This document shows, piece by piece, positions 55,526 to 64,000 of a stretch of DNA of 64,000 bases (position 1 is the stretch's first letter; every line of letters begins with the position of its first letter). The position numbers and the translations under genes were made by a program. Origin of the DNA: Moritella sp. 5 (GTDB lineage: Bacteria > Pseudomonadota > Gammaproteobacteria > Enterobacterales > Moritellaceae); the NCBI RefSeq assembly GCF_018219455.1, contig NZ_CP056122.1, positions 4,334,065-4,398,064 on the forward strand. The letters run 5' to 3'. The notes below the pieces were generated by a model. That model was not told the origin of the DNA and ran no database searches. It was given only the letters and a program-made list of their open reading frames with translations.

Positions 55526-55911
55526 TAACCCTGAGCAACAAGCGCGCAAATTCAATTAAATTACATAAATTTACAATCAATAAAACACAATAACCAACAA
55601 GTGGTTGATATTTATAGCCATTAGTGGTTTTTACGAGTGTAAGACTAGGTCTAACACTGAGATAAACGCAGTGACGTAACGACTATATCCCGACATCCAC
55701 ATGGTCGATGTCTTACACATGGGGACCTATCTATCCAGCAGATAATATTGTGAATATAAAATACACAGAATATACCCAAACTAAAGTTGTAATAGTTAAA
55801 ATTTATCAATAAATAATTTTGTTAAAAACATACATACCATTAACATCTGTATGTATTAGTGCATTTATGCTAGTTTATTTTCCAACCTTTTTGCATCTTT
55901 GGGATAAAGTG

Positions 55912-56940
55912 ATGAAAACACGGATTACAGAATTATTAGGGATTGAGCATCCTATCGTCTTACCTGGTATGAGTTGGATATCAAAACCAGAACTTGTTGC
56001 GGCCGTTTCCAATGCTGGAGGTTTAGGTATTTTAGCAACAGGACCATTGAGCCAAGAAGAAACCCGCGCAGCAATCAAAAAGATCCGTGAGCTTACTGAC
56101 AAACCATTCGGTATTGGCGCTACCTTACTTATGCCAGGGGCGAAAGAAAATGCCAAAATAGGTATTGAAGAACAAGTACCCGTGATTAACTTCTCACTTG
56201 GTAAAGGTGATTGGATCGTCGAACAGGTCCATGCTTATGGTGGTAAAGTCATTGCCACGGTCGTTAATGAGAAACATGCGAAGTCTGCACAATCGATTGG
56301 TGCTGATGCCTTGATGGTAACAGGTCATGAAGCTGCCGCACACGGTGGCGATGTCACCTCACTAGTATTGGTACCCGCGATTGCCAGCGCCGTAGATATT
56401 CCCGTTATCGCGACGGGCGGTTTTGCTGATGGCCGAGGTTTAATTGCCGCTCTTTCACTTGGTGCTGAAGGGGTTGCAATGGGCTCCCGTTTTGCCACTA
56501 GCCAAGAAAGTGCTTTACATAATAACGTTAAACAAATCATTACTAGCAAATCTGAGAACGATACTATCTATTCGAAAAACTTTGATGGTCTCTATGCCCG
56601 CGTTTTAAAAACGCCAGCTTCTATTAAAGCAACCAAAAAGCCAATGAATTTTGCCCTAGCCTTATTTAAATCGGTAAAGGCCGCTAAAATGGTCGATTTA
56701 CCGTTTTGGAAATTAGTCGCTGGCGTCTTTGTGCAATTCGATAAAATTAAGCAATTGTCATATTTCGGTGCTGCAACTGAAAAACTAGAAGCCGCTACCA
56801 TTAATGGTGATTTAACTACTGGTGTGCAATTTATTGGTCAATCGCAAGGATTGATTAATGATGTACCAAGTGTAGCTATTATCGTAGAGCGTATTATGAC
56901 AGAAGCAGATAATGTGATTAATAAATTAGCGAAACAGTAA
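55912..56940 (+). CDS. Nitronate monooxygenase family protein
   Basis: A 342-aa FMN enzyme (2-nitropropane dioxygenase family) that oxidises alkyl nitronates such as propionate-3-nitronate. LPGMSWISKPELVAAVSNAG at the N-terminus, GHEAAAHGGD with the catalytic-type His, and ATGGFADGRGLIAALSLGAEG-like phosphate-binding stretch (ATGGFADGRG, GAEGVAMGSRF) are visible. I start at the ATG at 55912 after GGGATAA; a longer frame from 55819 runs into the duplicated repeat unit. A single gene with no clear partner. Confidence 0.88.
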   Translation: MKTRITELLGIEHPIVLPGMSWISKPELVAAVSNAGGLGILATGPLSQEETRAAIKKIRELTDKPFGIGATLLMPGAKENAKIGIEEQVPVINFSLGKGDWIVEQVHAYGGKVIATVVNEKHAKSAQSIGADALMVTGHEAAAHGGDVTSLVLVPAIASAVDIPVIATGGFADGRGLIAALSLGAEGVAMGSRFATSQESALHNNVKQIITSKSENDTIYSKNFDGLYARVLKTPASIKATKKPMNFALALFKSVKAAKMVDLPFWKLVAGVFVQFDKIKQLSYFGAATEKLEAATINGDLTTGVQFIGQSQGLINDVPSVAIIVERIMTEADNVINKLAKQ

Positions 56941-57001
56941 GATGATGAGCAAAGATGTAGTTAACTACTTCCTTGCTCATTTAGACTATCGCACAATGAA
57001 A

Positions 57002-57697
57002 TTATGCAGACCAATCAGATAACGCTTGGAGACTAAAGCTCTGCGCACCGACGCGCATAATCACTTCATTTTGTAATATCTCTAAAACCTCAACATCATC
57101 ACTTAACCAACTTCCTTCACGTAAGTCTCGGTTATTAAGACGCACACTACGATTTTGTGGTTTCGACGAATACACATGCGAACTATAACTAATATCAGGG
57201 ATTTGCGCACGTAAGTGTGCGGGTAAGTCCTTAATAGGGACAGCATTGTAACTTTCTGCTATAACTTTAGCAGGTATGCTATCAGTATCACTTGTCGCCG
57301 TTAACGCCCGATTAAATTTAGCAAGTAGTTCGGCTGACACCTGCTCATTAGCTAATTCATCATTCATCGTTAATAACTCAGAAGCTTGAGCCTCTTTCAC
57401 CGCAGGCTTGCGACTAGGTACAATCACAGCAGGTAGCTGCTCTGATGAATATGAAGGTGATACAGGAGGCGTTACCGGAATATTAACCACAGATAACGGG
57501 TGTTCAAACTCAATATCTGGTAACTTTAAAATAGTCAGCGGATCGGTTTGTTCAACGCCCGTTAAAACAGGCCTTGTTACATTTATATTATGACGATCAT
57601 TGTCGTTTGCAAACAAGGCGGGACTCCATAATACACTCACCGCTAAGCTTGCACAGATACTGCATAGACTTAGGATTTTACCAACTGCAAGGCTCAT
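57002..57697 (-). CDS. exeB: Type II secretion assembly protein B
   Basis: A 231-aa GspB/ExeB protein. N-terminal hydrophobic anchor (ICASLAVSVLWSPALFA), a long Pro-rich periplasmic linker, and a C-terminal T2SSB domain: PAHLRAQIPDISYSSHVYS, then LREGSWLSDDVEVLEI. With ExeA it helps the secretin cross peptidoglycan and assemble. Its start overlaps the exeA stop by 4 nt (ATGA). The other T2SS genes are elsewhere. Confidence 0.9.
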   Translation of the reverse strand: MSLAVGKILSLCSICASLAVSVLWSPALFANDNDRHNINVTRPVLTGVEQTDPLTILKLPDIEFEHPLSVVNIPVTPPVSPSYSSEQLPAVIVPSRKPAVKEAQASELLTMNDELANEQVSAELLAKFNRALTATSDTDSIPAKVIAESYNAVPIKDLPAHLRAQIPDISYSSHVYSSKPQNRSVRLNNRDLREGSWLSDDVEVLEILQNEVIMRVGAQSFSLQALSDWSA

Positions 57698-59349
57698 TTT
57701 TTCTCCGGAATATGTGTTGCCACATTCAATTTAGGCACAGTGCTGTCAGCATAATGGACAACTGTCATCATAGTCTGAGGGCCAACAATACCATCAGCGG
57801 TTAAACCCGCCTGTTGTTGAAAACGTATCACCTTTTTCATTAATATCGCATCAAACCTCGTACCAGATAAAGCATTTTCACCAAGCGCTGCACTCACGTT
57901 CCGATCTAACCAGCGTATTAATGTACCTTTATCATTTTGTTTTAAGCTATTTTTAAAACGACTTGGTGCAGTCCAGAATAATGTAAAATCACCACTCCAA
58001 TATTTTTCAAACCAAGCTTGACTCACCAATAAATGGCTGTTGTTTAATTGTAACTCCACACCTGATGACGTAATACTCAACAAGGTTGCGTAATAATCTT
58101 CACCGAGGTTATCCAGCAAGCGGACGACAGCGGGTAAGTTATATTGTACTAATTGTGCATAATTACCCTGTCGCTGCAGACAGCGTAATTTCGCATATTG
58201 CGCATTACGACAAGTCGCATCATTCAATGCAATATCATAGCCCCACTCTTTATATAAAAACTGAGTAGCTGCACTGCTTTGTCGCGCAGAATTAATATTC
58301 GCTAATAACGCCTTATCAGATATGACCTCATTCATAACAGGGGGTACTTCATCTATGACAAGTTTATTTACCTCGATCTTGTCTGGCGTGTCATTGACTA
58401 CCACTACTTGTGTCGTTGGCGCTTTATCTATTAGCCGATCAAATAACCCCAGCTGAAAACCTGCCAAACCAAAACCTATTAATACCATGGATAGCGCACC
58501 CGCAAATAAGCCTACTTTACTGGACTTGGATTTGCTTGTCCCAGTAACAACGACCGCATTAACGGCTTCTTGCACATGTTGTGGGGTAATTTTATTGGCA
58601 TTTTCTTTAAACGCATAATACAAGGCTTTATCACACACCAAATTAACTAAACGCGGGATACCTGCAGTATGTTGGTAAATACGCTTTAATACTTTGGTGT
58701 TAAATAAGCCTGGATTACCGGATGCGATACTTAAACGATACGCCACATAACTGGCTAATTCAGATTCTGTTAAAGGTAATAAATGATAACGAGCGGTAAT
58801 ACGTTGCGCGAGTTGGCGTAATTCAGGCTGTTTTAGTTTTTGCTGTAACTCAGGTTGGCCAATTAACACTATGTGTAATAGCTTTTTATGGTCAACATCG
58901 AGGTTGGTTAACAAACGTAGTTGTTCCAGTGCTTTCGTGGATAATAATTGCGCTTCATCAATCATAACCACGCAGGATTTATGTTGCTGACAATTACTGA
59001 GTAGATAATGATGTAATAAATCAAAGAGTACTTTTAAACTCAGCCCATTACTATTATAGTCGAGCTTGAATTGATCACAGAGCGTCGCGAGTAACTCCAG
59101 CTCACTTATTGCAGGATTATGAATATAACCCAGGATCGTGTCATTCGTTAAGCCCTCAGCTAATGCACGTGAAACAGTGGTTTTACCGGTTCCCACTTCA
59201 CCGGTTAACATGACAAAACCACCCGCACCTTGTAATCCATAAGTCAGGTGTGTCAGTGCCTCTTTATGCCTATCGCTCATAAAAAAGAAACGAGGATCGG
59301 GAGCAATAGAGAAAGGCATTTCTTTTAAATGAAAAAACTCAGTATACAT
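57694..59349 (-). CDS. exeA: Type II secretion ATPase ExeA (GspA)
   Basis: A 551-aa inner-membrane protein. The cytosolic AAA domain opens with MPFSIAPDPRFFFMSDRHKE, and has Walker A GEVGTGKTT and Walker B VVMIDEAQLLS. One transmembrane helix (~288-310, VGLFAGALSMVLIGFGLAGF) leads to a periplasmic part ending in a peptidoglycan-binding domain (IRFQQQAGLTADGIVGPQTM). It binds murein and drives placement of the secretin. First gene of exeAB. Confidence 0.94.
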   Translation of the reverse strand: MYTEFFHLKEMPFSIAPDPRFFFMSDRHKEALTHLTYGLQGAGGFVMLTGEVGTGKTTVSRALAEGLTNDTILGYIHNPAISELELLATLCDQFKLDYNSNGLSLKVLFDLLHHYLLSNCQQHKSCVVMIDEAQLLSTKALEQLRLLTNLDVDHKKLLHIVLIGQPELQQKLKQPELRQLAQRITARYHLLPLTESELASYVAYRLSIASGNPGLFNTKVLKRIYQHTAGIPRLVNLVCDKALYYAFKENANKITPQHVQEAVNAVVVTGTSKSKSSKVGLFAGALSMVLIGFGLAGFQLGLFDRLIDKAPTTQVVVVNDTPDKIEVNKLVIDEVPPVMNEVISDKALLANINSARQSSAATQFLYKEWGYDIALNDATCRNAQYAKLRCLQRQGNYAQLVQYNLPAVVRLLDNLGEDYYATLLSITSSGVELQLNNSHLLVSQAWFEKYWSGDFTLFWTAPSRFKNSLKQNDKGTLIRWLDRNVSAALGENALSGTRFDAILMKKVIRFQQQAGLTADGIVGPQTMMTVVHYADSTVPKLNVATHIPEKK

Positions 59350-59607
59350 CTATGATTATCATCCTATGGTTGATGCTTCACGTTAATAGCTAGACAACAA
59401 AATGTCAAAAATAGGCAACAAAAATACAACTTTATTCATGAATAAGTCGCTAGGTGCTCATTATCCACCAATTCAAACTTAATGACAGCAAGTAAACTGC
59501 CATAATCAACAGCAAAGATCGAGTTTCTAAGTAGTTAAGGTATAATTAATAAATACTATGTAATTATCTTAAAGCTATCATTAAAGTAAAGTAACAGGGG
59601 TTGTTTA

Positions 59608-60777
59608 GTGCAAATATATTTAGTCGGCGGAGCCGTTCGGGACAAATTATTATCTCTACCGGTAAAAGATAAAGATTTTGTTGTTGTTGGTGCTACACCC
59701 GCAGAAATGCTAGAACAAGGCTATCAGCAAGTCGGTAAAGATTTCCCTGTATTCCTACACCCGAGCAGTAAGCAAGAATATGCACTGGCACGAACCGAAC
59801 GAAAAAGTGGTTCTGGTTATACAGGTTTTACCTGCTATGCAGCACCCGATGTGACGCTTGAGCAAGATCTTGTGCGCCGAGACCTGACCATTAATGCTAT
59901 GGTTGAAGACATTAATGGCCAAATTATCGACCCACTCAATGCTAGAGCAGATTTAGATAATCGCATACTGCGTCATATCTCAGAGAACTTCAGTGAAGAT
60001 CCATTACGCGTCCTACGCGTGGCGCGTTTTGCCGCACGTTTTCACCACCTTGGCTTTACTATCGCTAATGAAACGCTGGCGTTAATGCAGGGCATGACAC
60101 AGGCAGGTGATCTTGCTGAATTAACCCCCGAGCGTGTATGGCAAGAAGTTGAAAAGACATTATCAGCAGCGAATCCAGAAATTTTTTTCCACGTGTTAAA
60201 TGAGATTGGCGCATTAGCAGTTATTTTACCCGAACTCGATGCCCTCTTTGAGCGAACGCTAAATATAAATAGCGAAGATGACAATGACAATAACACTGCC
60301 GGCCAGCAAGCCTTAATTCAGCTGCAGCAAACGGCATTACTTTCGGCTGATTTAGCCATTCGCTTTGCAGCATTGATGCAGAAACTTGATAATTCTCAAG
60401 TCAGTATTAAAGCTCTGGCCAAACGCTGTAAAGTGCCTAACGAACACCGAGATTTAGCGTTGCTGGTTAGCGCACAACAAGAAAACATTCACAGCGCTCT
60501 AACCTTAGAGCCTACTGATATTATTAGCCTTTTCGATAATACCGATGCATGGCGTAAACCTGAACGTTTTCAGCAAATATTGTTAGCCTGTTCAAGCAGC
60601 AAAGTCTGTAAATTACCCGATAAATATCAACCGACTCAATACCTGACACAAATGCTTAATACGGCTTGTGATATTGCAGTACAACCGATCATTGCTGCAG
60701 GGTTCCGTGGTGCGGAAATCAAACAGCAATTAACAACACAACGTATTGCAGCATTAGCCACATTACGATCTCAATAA
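59608..60777 (+). CDS. cca: CCA-adding tRNA nucleotidyltransferase
   Basis: Adds or repairs the 3' CCA of tRNA. 389 aa with a GTG start preceded by AGGGG. Nucleotidyl-transferase motifs: LVGGAVRDKLL (~5), DKDFVVVG with the catalytic carboxylates, RRDLTINAMVED and DPLRVLRVARFAARF. The C-terminal HD phosphohydrolase domain of E. coli Cca is not evident, so this is the shorter form. Divergent from exeA. Confidence 0.95.
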   Translation: MQIYLVGGAVRDKLLSLPVKDKDFVVVGATPAEMLEQGYQQVGKDFPVFLHPSSKQEYALARTERKSGSGYTGFTCYAAPDVTLEQDLVRRDLTINAMVEDINGQIIDPLNARADLDNRILRHISENFSEDPLRVLRVARFAARFHHLGFTIANETLALMQGMTQAGDLAELTPERVWQEVEKTLSAANPEIFFHVLNEIGALAVILPELDALFERTLNINSEDDNDNNTAGQQALIQLQQTALLSADLAIRFAALMQKLDNSQVSIKALAKRCKVPNEHRDLALLVSAQQENIHSALTLEPTDIISLFDNTDAWRKPERFQQILLACSSSKVCKLPDKYQPTQYLTQMLNTACDIAVQPIIAAGFRGAEIKQQLTTQRIAALATLRSQ

Positions 60778-60813
60778 ATAATTGTCATAAATGATGATTA
60801 ACATGCAAAATCA

Positions 60814-60850
60814 AAAAAGGCTGCTACCTCACTGGTAACAGCCTTTTCTA
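60814..60850 (+). terminator. Terminator of cca
   Basis: AAAAAAGGCTG-C-TACC, loop TCACT, GGTA-A-CAGCCTTTTCT. Stem with one mismatch, about 37 nt past cca. Confidence 0.9.
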
Positions 60851-60851
60851 T

Positions 60852-60880
60852 CTTTAGTCTTTAGTCTTTAGTCTTTAGTA
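60852..60880. repeat. 7-bp tandem repeat between cca and uppP
   Basis: Four copies of TTTAGTC (CTTTAGT in phase) follow the cca terminator directly. Second 7-bp microsatellite in the window, unrelated in sequence to the one at leuB. Confidence 0.9.
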
Positions 60881-60899
60881 CTAATGCTAATCGAGGAAG

Positions 60900-61754
60900 T
60901 TAAAGCCCTTGAGTATAGATTAAATAAAACAGACCGGCGCCTAAAAGTAGACGGTAGATAACAAACGGGAACATGCCTAATTTTTCTAGTACTTTCAAAA
61001 ATACATGGATACAGGCTACAGCACTAAAGAAAGAAATAACAACGCCTAAGCCCATAGCAAACCAATCAACAGCGCGTACTGTCGTAATGATTTCACCCGC
61101 TTGCAGGGTTTCAACGACATCACCATTCAGTACTAATTTCAGTGTTAAATAACCACCTGCCATTGCAATAATCGGGATCGACATTAAGAATGAGAAGCGT
61201 GCTGCGGCACTACGGCTAAGCCCTAACATTAAACCCGCAGTAATCGTCACTCCCGAGCGAGAAGTACCCGGAACTAACGCCAACATTTGTGCAAAACCAA
61301 TGATTAATGCCCCTTTCCAACCAGTTTTATACTCATCTTTTATTTGCGTGGCATTAGCATCAGCCCACCATAACAACAAGCCAAAGATAATCGTAGTAGT
61401 GGCGATCACCGTGGTACTACGCAAATATAATTCAATTAAATCTTTGCCAAAGAAGCCGACTAACGCAGCCGGAATGGTTGCTAATAGTATGCACCATGCT
61501 AGCTGACTGTCTTTCGTGTGTTCATGTTTAAACAGAGAACGCACCCAAGCCACAGCCATAGTGCCGACTTCCTCGCGGAAATAAATAAGTACCGCTAATA
61601 ATGTACCTATATGTACAGCAACATCAAAAGCAAGACCTTGATCCTCCCATCCAAGTAATTGTGACGGTAAGATAAGGTGAGCAGAGCTTGATACAGGTAA
61701 AAATTCAGTGAGTCCCTGAATCAATGCCAGAACGATCACTTCCAAAGTACTCAT
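60900..61754 (-). CDS. uppP: Undecaprenyl-diphosphatase
   Basis: A 284-aa inner-membrane enzyme recycling undecaprenyl-PP to the monophosphate for peptidoglycan and O-antigen synthesis (BacA). Catalytic [16 protein letters not shown] (~15-30) and the phosphate-binding [14 protein letters not shown] (~162) are both intact. About eight helices. In E. coli bacA also lies beside folB and plsY, matching this cluster. Confidence 0.96.
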   Translation of the reverse strand: MSTLEVIVLALIQGLTEFLPVSSSAHLILPSQLLGWEDQGLAFDVAVHIGTLLAVLIYFREEVGTMAVAWVRSLFKHEHTKDSQLAWCILLATIPAALVGFFGKDLIELYLRSTTVIATTTIIFGLLLWWADANATQIKDEYKTGWKGALIIGFAQMLALVPGTSRSGVTITAGLMLGLSRSAAARFSFLMSIPIIAMAGGYLTLKLVLNGDVVETLQAGEIITTVRAVDWFAMGLGVVISFFSAVACIHVFLKVLEKLGMFPFVIYRLLLGAGLFYLIYTQGL

Positions 61755-61849
61755 TCATATTTCCTTTATTGTAATAGTTAAAAATAAATCGGTTTAAAGA
61801 TACAGGTTAATACTATAAATTATTCGCATAACCTTGCTCATTATAATGT

Positions 61850-62356
61850 CTAAGCCAGCTCAGCTATTTTCGGCCATTGCCACTTAGCGAGCATGAGTAC
61901 CTGTGTTGATTTGTCAAAGTCACGCCATAACTCAGCCATTGAAATACCAGACACCGGATGACATAAATCCGGTGCTAGTTCAGCAAGTGGCCATAATACA
62001 AAAGCATGATAAAGAATTTCAGCGCGAGGTAAAATAGGCTTTTCAGACTGGATGATATTGTCGAATAACAATAAATCCAAATCTAAGGTTCGGGGTGCAT
62101 AACGACGATCAGTCGCTTTACGTCCATGTGTGATTTCAAGATCTTTTAAACACTGCATTAATTCGCTAAGCGATAACGATGTGATAAATTCCACCACTAA
62201 ATTGTAATAGTTATCACCCGTGCAATTGACAGCCGCACTTTCGAAAATCGGTGAAATACGACAGCCATCAAACATGTTATCAAGATCACGCAGCGCATTC
62301 GCGACATGATATTCTTTATCAATGTTACTGCCGATGCCGATATACACTAAAGCCAT
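61850..62356 (-). CDS. folK: 2-amino-4-hydroxy-6-hydroxymethyldihydropteridine pyrophosphokinase
   Basis: A 168-aa folate enzyme. VYIGIGSNIDKEYHV at the N-terminus and the HPPK signature RYAPRTLDLDLLLFDN are clear. Together with the folB gene upstream (1-nt junction at 62356) it covers consecutive steps of dihydropterin metabolism. The protein is somewhat more diverged than the typical E. coli FolK, and the fold-critical regions remain. Confidence 0.92.
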   Translation of the reverse strand: MALVYIGIGSNIDKEYHVANALRDLDNMFDGCRISPIFESAAVNCTGDNYYNLVVEFITSLSLSELMQCLKDLEITHGRKATDRRYAPRTLDLDLLLFDNIIQSEKPILPRAEILYHAFVLWPLAELAPDLCHPVSGISMAELWRDFDKSTQVLMLAKWQWPKIAELA

Positions 62357-62724
62357 TACGCTAGCGTTCCATTGCGCTGGCCACGTTCAATATATACACC
62401 AACCGTTGCCGCATTTGCGACAGCACCAGGTTTACTCAGTTTGAGGCTAATCCAAGGTATACCAAATGTTGTCATTAATAGTTCAGCAACTTGCTCAGCC
62501 ATTGTTTCAACCAACTCAAAAATATTGTTTTGTGCAAAGTCAGTCACTAACTTAGATACTGCTGAATAATCCAATGCTTTGGTAATATCATCAGTCAGTG
62601 CTGAAGGGCGATTATCATGTGCCATTTTCAAATCAAATACTAACCGTTGAATGATCTTCTTTTCCCAATCATATACACCGATCGTGGTAAAAACTTCCAA
62701 TTTTTCAATAAATACAATGTCCAT
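62356..62724 (-). CDS. folB: Dihydroneopterin aldolase
   Basis: 122 aa. Converts 7,8-dihydroneopterin to the hydroxymethyl pterin used by FolK. FIEKLEVFTTIGVYDWEKK, DYSAVSKLVTDFAQNN and the ELVETMAEQVAELL helix with the active-site Glu match the family. The stop overlaps the folK start by 1 nt, giving coupled translation. Divergent from plsY, as in E. coli. Confidence 0.94.
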   Translation of the reverse strand: MDIVFIEKLEVFTTIGVYDWEKKIIQRLVFDLKMAHDNRPSALTDDITKALDYSAVSKLVTDFAQNNIFELVETMAEQVAELLMTTFGIPWISLKLSKPGAVANAATVGVYIERGQRNGTLA

Positions 62725-62914
62725 GAGCTCGTCCGTAGTAAACTTGATAGAGGTCGGATACCCTCGCGAATAAAAAACGCGTATGATAGGTTTCTCAATT
62801 TTTGATTTATATCTAAGATAAACTACGTAAATGTCAGCCTTATTACGGCACGTAATTTATTAATGGATATAATAATGCAATAATACAGCAAACCTAGAGA
62901 AGAATTAATCAGTA

Positions 62915-63514
62915 ATGACCCTATTGAGCTTAATCTTTATCATTTTCGCCTATCTGCTAGGTTCTATTTCTTCAGCAATCCTGATTTGCCAGCTGTTTCG
63001 CTTACCTGATCCACGAAAATACGGTTCACTAAACCCGGGGGCAACCAATGTATTACGTACTGGAAACAAATTCGCCGCAGGCTTAGTACTCTTTTTTGAT
63101 ATGTTAAAAGGCGCACTACCGGTCTGGGTGGCTTGGTATTTAAACCTCACGCCATTTTCTCTCGGACTCATCGCAATCGCAGCTTGCCTAGGTCATATTT
63201 ACCCCATTTTCTTTCAATTTCAAGGCGGTAAAGGGGTTGCGACTGCATTTGGAGCGCTACTGACCATAGGTCTTGATTTAGGCGCCTCAATTGTATTGAG
63301 CTGGGGGTTATCCTTGGCCGTTACTGGCTATTCATCAATGGCTGCTATTTTTACTGCTCTCTTTGCGCCAATTTACACTCTTATTTTTAAAGCTCAATAT
63401 ACCCTACCCGTTGCCATGTTATCTTGCCTTATTATTTGGCGTCATTACGACAATATTATGCGTCTGCTGCAAGGCAAAGAAGATAAGATCTGGCACAAAA
63501 AGAAAAAGCGTTAA
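62915..63514 (+). CDS. plsY: Acyl-phosphate glycerol-3-phosphate acyltransferase
   Basis: First acylation of glycerol-3-phosphate in phospholipid synthesis. 199 aa with five helices. The three conserved loops are visible: [23 protein letters not shown] and [12 protein letters not shown]. Basic tail (KKKKR). Divergent from folB. Confidence 0.96.
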   Translation: MTLLSLIFIIFAYLLGSISSAILICQLFRLPDPRKYGSLNPGATNVLRTGNKFAAGLVLFFDMLKGALPVWVAWYLNLTPFSLGLIAIAACLGHIYPIFFQFQGGKGVATAFGALLTIGLDLGASIVLSWGLSLAVTGYSSMAAIFTALFAPIYTLIFKAQYTLPVAMLSCLIIWRHYDNIMRLLQGKEDKIWHKKKKR

Positions 63515-63619
63515 ATTACAATGCAATACAACAACCAGCGTCTTAGACAGGTATATAATTCGTTAATATACCTCGATTATACTTACGTCGTTAAATTAAA
63601 AGCATAAAAATGCTGTTCG

Positions 63620-63720
63620 TGAATTTTTTATTAAAAAAATCGACACAATTAATTAATTTTCAGTTAGAATGCCCCCCATCTGCGGTACGTTATATATCTA
63701 AAGCTCTTTAACAAGCAAAT
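63620..63720 (+). promoter_or_regulatory. rRNA-like promoter and boxA element in the purH leader
   Basis: An AT-tract (ATTTTTTATTAAAAAAAT) resembling an UP element is followed by TAGAATGCCCCCC, a -10 box with GC-rich discriminator. AAAGCTCTTTAACAAG follows, which matches the boxA antitermination motif (GCTCTTTAACA) of rRNA operon leaders. No 16S gene follows; purH does. The -35 is not clear. In E. coli purH sits next to rrnE, so this may be a left-over rRNA leader or a shared control mechanism. Confidence 0.5.
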
Positions 63721-63759
63721 TGCTTCGTAAAGTTAGTCGATATAAAAGGAACATAGTGC

Positions 63760-63805
63760 AGGATGTTTCCGTAAAAGGCCAAGCGACCTTTTCCGAAAAC
63801 ATCCT
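63760..63805 (+). promoter_or_regulatory. Long hairpin in the purH leader
   Basis: AGGATGTTT-C-CG-T-AAAAGG pairs with CCTTTT-C-CG-A-AAACATCCT: about 17 pairs with small internal mismatches and an 8-nt loop. It lies 33 nt before the purH start, followed by TTCTATAAAAATG. It could be an attenuator, a terminator for an upstream RNA, or an RNase III-type processing stem like those in rRNA leaders. Confidence 0.65.
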
Positions 63806-63837
63806 TCTATAAAAATGTACTTTGAGGTAATCGTAAA

Positions 63838-64000
63838 ATGGACAACGCTCGACCTATTCGCCGTGCACTTATCAGTGTGTCTGATAAAACTGGTATTGTA
63901 GAATTTTCTCGCGGCCTAGTAGAACAAGGCGTCGAATTATTATCTACTGGCGGGACAGCTAAATTATTAGCTGAAAATGACATCCCAGTAATAGAAGTTT
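63838..64000 (+). CDS. purH: PurH, bifunctional AICAR transformylase/IMP cyclohydrolase (5' part)
   Basis: The first 54 codons are visible before the window ends. [20 protein letters not shown] and [14 protein letters not shown] form the start of the MGS-like IMP cyclohydrolase domain. The ribosome site TGAGGT lies 10 nt upstream. Catalyses the last two steps of IMP synthesis. Partial only because of the window edge. Confidence 0.95.
   Translation, partial: MDNARPIRRALISVSDKTGIVEFSRGLVEQGVELLSTGGTAKLLAENDIPVIEV

Larger units (their letters stand above)
54999..55855 (-). repeat. Long duplicated unit B (minisatellite locus)
   Basis: Second copy of the unit, hairpin exactly 1000 bp from that of unit A. 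The left ~200 bp and the array are highly similar to unit A; the right part is more diverged but still aligned. It ends just before the nitronate monooxygenase gene, whose promoter must lie inside or beside it. The spacer 54901-54998 between the units contains nothing recognisable. Confidence 0.85.

Noticed and set aside
55819-55911. N-terminal extension of the nitronate monooxygenase.
   Set aside because: It overlaps the duplicated non-coding unit. The downstream ATG has a ribosome site and matches the family start.
63700-63837. A 16S rRNA gene start after the boxA-like leader.
   Set aside because: No 16S 5' sequence follows; the purH coding region begins.

Overview
The window is a contiguous 64-kb piece of chromosome from a marine, probably psychrophilic gammaproteobacterium. 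It is AT-rich, densely coding, and has E. coli/Vibrio-type local gene orders: rcsF-trmO, rplU-rpmA-obg next to ispB, yjeT beside purA, srmB divergent from trmN6, folB/folK/uppP beside plsY, and exeAB. The protein sequences and lifestyle genes (quinol NO reductase, exeAB, CPA2 antiporter) suggest Moritella or a close relative such as Psychromonas. This is inference from sequence feel and synteny, not a database result. Most of the window is ordinary core genome; the accessory parts are listed below.

Layout. 1-2.9 kb: leuA-leuB, ended by a strong terminator with no leuCD behind it. 2.9-3.9 kb: a PilZ protein and a decayed stretch that still encodes the C-terminus of the urease chaperone UreG. 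3.8-7.3 kb: a TPP riboswitch and thiBPQ (thiamine/TPP import). 7.3-9.2 kb: yihD and a secreted alpha/beta hydrolase. 9.6-16.4 kb: a long minus-strand locus (PepSY membrane protein, DUF2271, DUF4198, a small periplasmic protein, DUF6162, and a Znu-type ABC transporter with two binding proteins). It has a Fur-like box at its head and an internal terminator. 16.6-20.9 kb: a nitric-oxide block, with an Fpr-type ferredoxin-NADP reductase and a quinol-type NO reductase. Each is preceded by three GT-N7-AC operators and a sigma-54 promoter (NorR type); nsrR follows. 21-29 kb: small envelope and orphan genes, PhoH/PIN, a TPR protein, RidA, a periplasmic binding protein, rcsF-trmO-acetyltransferase and an SLT lipoprotein. 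29-41 kb: proS, patatin, a CPA2 antiporter, a diguanylate cyclase, a ZntA-type ATPase with an HD protein and an ArsR/SmtB regulator, and a purine permease. 41-48.6 kb: obg, rpmA, rplU, ispB, purA, yjeT, brnQ, trmN6.

48.6-52.6 kb is an insertion zone between trmN6 and srmB, which are adjacent in E. coli. It holds an inverse-autotransporter beta-barrel gene without passenger, and a three-gene AraC / methyltransferase / LysE-exporter cassette. The cassette is bracketed by an almost perfect ~101-bp direct repeat of the last codons of the barrel gene. 53.9-55.9 kb is a non-coding tandem duplication with a 1000-bp offset. Each unit carries a 51-52-bp minisatellite (7 and 6 copies), a conserved 21-codon minus-strand ORF, and a minus-strand terminator hairpin whose one mismatch becomes a G-U pair only in the minus-strand RNA. 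55.9-64 kb returns to core genes: nitronate monooxygenase, exeB/exeA, cca, uppP, folK, folB, plsY and the start of purH. The purH leader has a boxA-like element and a long hairpin reminiscent of an rRNA operon leader.

The best candidates for something undescribed are: (1) the duplicated minisatellite transcription units; (2) the AraC-methyltransferase-LysE cassette in its att-like repeats; (3) the paired sigma-54/NorR-type promoters that tie a foreign-looking ferredoxin reductase to qNor; (4) the Fur-box-headed metal locus whose second binding protein has lost the histidine ligands.
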